9,259 bases of DNA, from the NCBI GenBank assembly GCA_945862495.1, contig CAMAYM010000100.1, positions 1 to 9,259 on the forward strand. Reading direction: 5' to 3'. The translations under genes and the position numbers were made by a program. Positions 6,795 through 9,259 of this stretch are shown here, one piece after another. The first letter of the stretch is position 1; every line of letters begins with the position of its first letter. This stretch comes from Bordetella parapertussis (lineage in GTDB: Bacteria > Pseudomonadota > Gammaproteobacteria > Burkholderiales > Burkholderiaceae_B). The notes below the pieces were generated by a model that was not told the DNA's origin, did no database searches, and saw nothing but the letters and a program-made list of their open reading frames with translations.

Positions 6795-8168
6795 ATGGCA
6801 CAAGAATTGGATTTGCTAAAAATCGCCCAAGAAGAACAAAACGGCGATCTTTTCAAAATGCTCGATGGCATTTACAAGCGTTCATCGGTCAAACCCGTCG
6901 GTTGCCCTGACGCAATCATCTGGGAAGGTGGCAACGCCAAAGGTGACGTCAAACCCGTTGCACACGCATTCACCGACATGTTTGCTTTGAATGGCACGCT
7001 GATGGCACTTGACGTGCTGGGCCTGCCTTTCCTGGGCGTCCCGATGATGGCCCAGTTCCGTCACGATAGCAAACTTCAGTCACTCGAATGGTTCGGCAAG
7101 CTAGACTACACCGCGCTCAAGTGGTCGACAGCCGGTGACTTCATGGTCAACGAAGGCGGCAAAAAAGTTGTCGTAAATGGTAAGTCCGCAAACGCCCCCT
7201 TGCGTACGGCAGCAGGCGTGTATTGCAACGTGCGCCCTTACGGCGGCATCACCAGCATCCGCTTTATGCCAGGCCTGCCCTACTCGCAGGACAAAAAGAA
7301 ATTCAACGTCGATCACACTACTGGCGTGATTCACTCAGAAATGAACACACCCGGCATTCGCATGGCCTATGCTGCGCGTCTGTTCTTGAAAATGGTGCAC
7401 GAGACTGGTCAGATCGGCCGTGTCGCCACCAAGCCCACACAGGCTCAAGAAGACGCCATCAACGCAGGCATCATGCGCTGGTTGATGCAGGGTACCAAGT
7501 TCAAGCTCAAGCGTCAGTACACCGTTGATGCTTACGAAGAGCACCGCGCCAGCGTGGATGCCATTGTTGCCTTGCTCCCCAAGGACTTCAAAGATGGTAT
7601 GGAAAACTGGACCGGCGACATTTACGAACACATTTCCGACACCAACTTCGGTTTGTTGTTGCATGACATGATTCGTCAGCGTCCTTGCATCGTGTATGCA
7701 ACAGACTTGGACGGCGACCGTCTGACCGACTTGATGGCAGACGCACCTGACGTCTTGCGTGATTGGGGCCAGATTGTGCTGGACAAAGTTGGCGCCAAAG
7801 TCGACATGAAAAAACTGTGGGTGGACATGGGTTTCACCATGACCAACGGCAAAGACATGACCAGCGTGATGTATCGCGTGCATGGTGCCCCCATCTACGA
7901 ACAAACACTTGGCTCAGCTGATGCCATGTTGTTGCGTTTGCTGGACGGCGACGAAACAGTCGGCGGCGAAAAGCAGCCCTACGATCCACGTATTCACTTT
8001 GTTCTGATCAACGAGGCTTACAAAGCTGCGAACCCAGACAACAAAGAGCTGGCCAAGTGGCTCGACGAGCAACTTGCAACCTTCGACAAAATCTATGCGG
8101 GCGAGCGCCCACGTTACATCGACGGTTACAAGAAACTCAAAGCTGCGATCCGTCCCTGGGGCGCATAA
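6795..8168 (+). CDS. Uncharacterised 457-residue soluble protein, probably FNR-regulated
   Basis: I do not recognise this family. It has no signal peptide, lipobox or clear transmembrane helix; the most hydrophobic stretch is residues 63-86 (rich in Leu, Gly, Met), probably buried core. It has three cysteines: C37 (VGCPD), C144 (VYCNV) and C298 (RPCIV). A D-x-D-G-D-R-x-x-D loop at 304-312 resembles Ca2+-binding FG-GAP loops and the metal loop of phosphohexomutases, but no other element of those families is present. Other distinctive stretches are VRPYGGITS, HSEMNTPGIR and the C-terminal RPYIDGYKKL-like end. Every arginine codon is CGT or CGC, suggesting high expression. It stands alone between an FNR-type promoter region and a strong terminator, and is divergent from the YeeE/YedE pair. 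That it is a real, complete gene is very likely; a role linked to sulfur or anaerobic metabolism is only inferred from context. Confidence 0.9.
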   Translation: MAQELDLLKIAQEEQNGDLFKMLDGIYKRSSVKPVGCPDAIIWEGGNAKGDVKPVAHAFTDMFALNGTLMALDVLGLPFLGVPMMAQFRHDSKLQSLEWFGKLDYTALKWSTAGDFMVNEGGKKVVVNGKSANAPLRTAAGVYCNVRPYGGITSIRFMPGLPYSQDKKKFNVDHTTGVIHSEMNTPGIRMAYAARLFLKMVHETGQIGRVATKPTQAQEDAINAGIMRWLMQGTKFKLKRQYTVDAYEEHRASVDAIVALLPKDFKDGMENWTGDIYEHISDTNFGLLLHDMIRQRPCIVYATDLDGDRLTDLMADAPDVLRDWGQIVLDKVGAKVDMKKLWVDMGFTMTNGKDMTSVMYRVHGAPIYEQTLGSADAMLLRLLDGDETVGGEKQPYDPRIHFVLINEAYKAANPDNKELAKWLDEQLATFDKIYAGERPRYIDGYKKLKAAIRPWGA

Positions 8169-8169
8169 G

Positions 8170-8197
8170 TTTCTAAGCTTTAATTTCTAAGCTTTAA
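8170..8197. repeat. Two tandem copies of a 14-bp unit
   Basis: TTTCTAAGCTTTAA occurs at 8170-8183 and again exactly at 8184-8197, beginning one base after the stop codon of the uncharacterised protein gene. The block is bounded by GTTTCT and AGAAAC, which could pair. It is non-coding and lies between the stop codon and the terminator; it looks like a recent slippage duplication. Confidence 0.9.
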
Positions 8198-8209
8198 GAA
8201 ACTAAAATA

Positions 8210-8247
8210 AAAAATCCCGCGAGTGTTAAAGCTCGCGGGATTTTTTT
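8210..8247. terminator. Strong bidirectional rho-independent terminator
   Basis: Perfect 14-bp arms AAAAATCCCGCGAG (8210-8223) and CTCGCGGGATTTTT (8232-8245) enclose an 8-base loop. Seven T's (8241-8247) follow on the plus strand, and an A-rich stretch on the left gives a U-tract on the minus strand. It lies between the convergent uncharacterised gene (stop 8168) and the iron-binding protein gene (stop 8280), so it can end both transcripts. Confidence 0.93.
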
Positions 8248-8275
8248 CACTTCTTCTTCACTTCTTCTTCACTTC
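8248..8275. repeat. Tandem 11-bp repeat, two and a half copies
   Basis: CACTTCTTCTT at 8248-8258 and 8259-8269, followed by a partial CACTTC at 8270-8275. It lies between the terminator and the stop codon of the iron-binding protein gene, so on the minus strand it is a purine-rich 3' untranslated stretch. It is unrelated in sequence to the 14-bp repeat on the other side of the terminator. Confidence 0.9.
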
Positions 8276-8279
8276 AAAC

Positions 8280-9259
8280 TTATTTAAAGCGCGCACGATC
8301 CAAAATTTTCTGGGCCGCGATTTGATTTCGTCCCATTGCGGCGACAGACACATTCTCGACCTTAAAGGTGCCAAGTGCTTTCAAACCAGGATTTTCAACC
8401 TTGACTGAAGGCACTGCTGGCCATTCATTGTTGCCGTCTGCAAAATAAACCTGGGCAGCATCGGTCGCCAGATACTCGAGAAACTTTTTAGCGGCCTCTG
8501 GATGTGGCGCATGTTTGGCGATCCCACCACCCGCGATATTGATATGTGTCCCGCTCGTTGCTTGATTGGGCCACAAGAAACCAACCTTGGCCATCATTGC
8601 TTGATCCTCAGGCTTGGTTGAGCGCATCATCCGCACTAAATAGTAAGAGTTTGTGAGGGCTACGCCACATTCACCCGCTGCCACGGCTTTGATCTGATCG
8701 GTATCCCCACCGCGTGGCGCACGTGCCTGGTTGGCTACCATCCCCTTGGCCCACGCTTCAGTCGCGGCCTCTCCATTGCGATCAATCATTGCACCGACCA
8801 GAGACAACATATAAGGATGTGAGCCGGAGCGGGTGCAAACCTGTCCTTTATTCACAGGATCGGCCAATTTTTCATAGGTGTTGACATCCTCAGGCTTGAC
8901 GCGAGCCTTGTTGTAAACGATCACGCGGGCGCGTGTGGAATAACCCACCCACGCATTTCCACCATCATCGGCTTTTGCTCTCAAGTTCTCAGGAATACGC
9001 TCGTCTATAAAAGCGGACTTGACCGGCTGAAACATGCCGTCTTTTTCTGCACGCCAGAGTCGGGCGGCGTCCACCAATAAAATCACGTCTGCTGGGCTTT
9101 TTGCACCCTCGCTTTTCAGCCTCTCAATCAATGCATTGTCACTGGCCTCGATACGATTGATCTTGATGCCCGTTTCCTTGGTAAAGCCACCATATAGCTG
9201 CTCGTCAGTTTGATAGTGACGCGCAGAGTAGATATTGAGCTCTTTTGCAGGCGGTGCTG
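8280..9259 (-). CDS. Ferric-iron ABC transporter substrate-binding protein (5' end outside window)
   Basis: Periplasmic Fe3+-binding protein of the FutA/FbpA/AfuA type, which delivers iron to an inner-membrane ABC permease. 325 residues are visible and the frame is open to the right edge. The visible N-terminus begins APPAKELNIYSARHY, the usual first strand of the mature protein, so only a signal peptide of about 20-25 residues should be missing. The His/Tyr pair in SARHY and the adjacent tyrosines in TNSYYLVR (codons at 8640-8645) match known iron ligands. GYSTRARVIVYN and the NEWPAVP segment near the C-terminus are also family features. An internal ATG at 9131 is not the start, because conserved sequence continues upstream of it. 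Permease and ATPase genes are not seen downstream: the gene is followed at once by the shared terminator. Assignment is strong; binding of free Fe3+ rather than a chelate is inferred. Confidence 0.93.
   Translation of the reverse strand, partial: APPAKELNIYSARHYQTDEQLYGGFTKETGIKINRIEASDNALIERLKSEGAKSPADVILLVDAARLWRAEKDGMFQPVKSAFIDERIPENLRAKADDGGNAWVGYSTRARVIVYNKARVKPEDVNTYEKLADPVNKGQVCTRSGSHPYMLSLVGAMIDRNGEAATEAWAKGMVANQARAPRGGDTDQIKAVAAGECGVALTNSYYLVRMMRSTKPEDQAMMAKVGFLWPNQATSGTHINIAGGGIAKHAPHPEAAKKFLEYLATDAAQVYFADGNNEWPAVPSVKVENPGLKALGTFKVENVSVAAMGRNQIAAQKILDRARFK

Noticed and set aside
7335..7904. Minus-strand open frame of 189 codons, His/Val rich
   Set aside because: Lies wholly inside the uncharacterised 457-residue gene on the opposite strand; composition is that of an antisense shadow, with no ribosome binding site.
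6795..8168. Reading the unknown protein as a phosphohexomutase because of its D-x-D-G-D-R loop
   Set aside because: No phosphoserine loop, no sugar-binding loop and no four-domain pattern are visible; a single short motif is not enough.
1..9259. CRISPR arrays, insertion sequences, tRNA or rRNA genes
   Set aside because: No spaced direct repeats of CRISPR size, no transposase or flanking inverted repeats, and no tRNA- or rRNA-like sequence were seen on either strand.

Overview
The window looks like chromosome of a betaproteobacterium, most likely order Burkholderiales. Base composition is moderately GC-rich, there are no mobile elements, and the gene families are typical of that group: an Atm1-type ABC exporter, a ferric-iron binding protein of the FutA/FbpA type, a split YeeE/YedE sulfur transporter pair, and aliphatic or alicyclic ketone catabolism enzymes. 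This placement is an inference from gene content; no rRNA or tRNA is present to confirm it.

Layout, left to right. (1) 1-1488, minus: the 5' two-thirds or more of an ABC exporter (membrane domain plus Walker A and Q-loop), running off the left edge. (2) 1576-2817, plus: a cytoplasmic serine hydrolase of the class C beta-lactamase / family VIII esterase fold, with its own candidate promoter. (3) 2850-3656, minus: an enoyl-CoA hydratase/isomerase family protein lacking one of the two usual catalytic glutamates. (4) 3844-5448, plus: a complete Baeyer-Villiger monooxygenase (BVMO). (5) 6567-5456, minus: two half-size YeeE/YedE membrane proteins in a tight operon. (6) 6795-8168, plus: a 457-residue soluble protein I cannot assign to any family. 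(7) 8210-8247: a strong bidirectional terminator flanked by two different short tandem repeats. (8) 8280-9259, minus: a ferric-iron ABC transporter periplasmic binding protein, cut by the right edge just after its signal peptide would end.

How the genes may work together. BVMO, serine hydrolase and enoyl-CoA hydratase together would make a plausible ketone -> ester/lactone -> hydroxy acid -> CoA-thioester route, but the three lie on alternating strands, so any co-regulation would be through separate promoters. The most distinctive region is the 227-bp divergent gap between the YeeE/YedE pair and the unknown protein. It holds a near-perfect FNR/ANR/DNR-type box (6677-6690), placed close to the class II position for a leftward promoter and near a class I position for a rightward promoter. 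This suggests the sulfur transporter pair and the uncharacterised protein are switched on together by low oxygen or nitric oxide. The unknown gene uses only CGT/CGC arginine codons and is closed by a strong terminator, as expected for an abundantly made protein; it is the best candidate for undescribed biology here.
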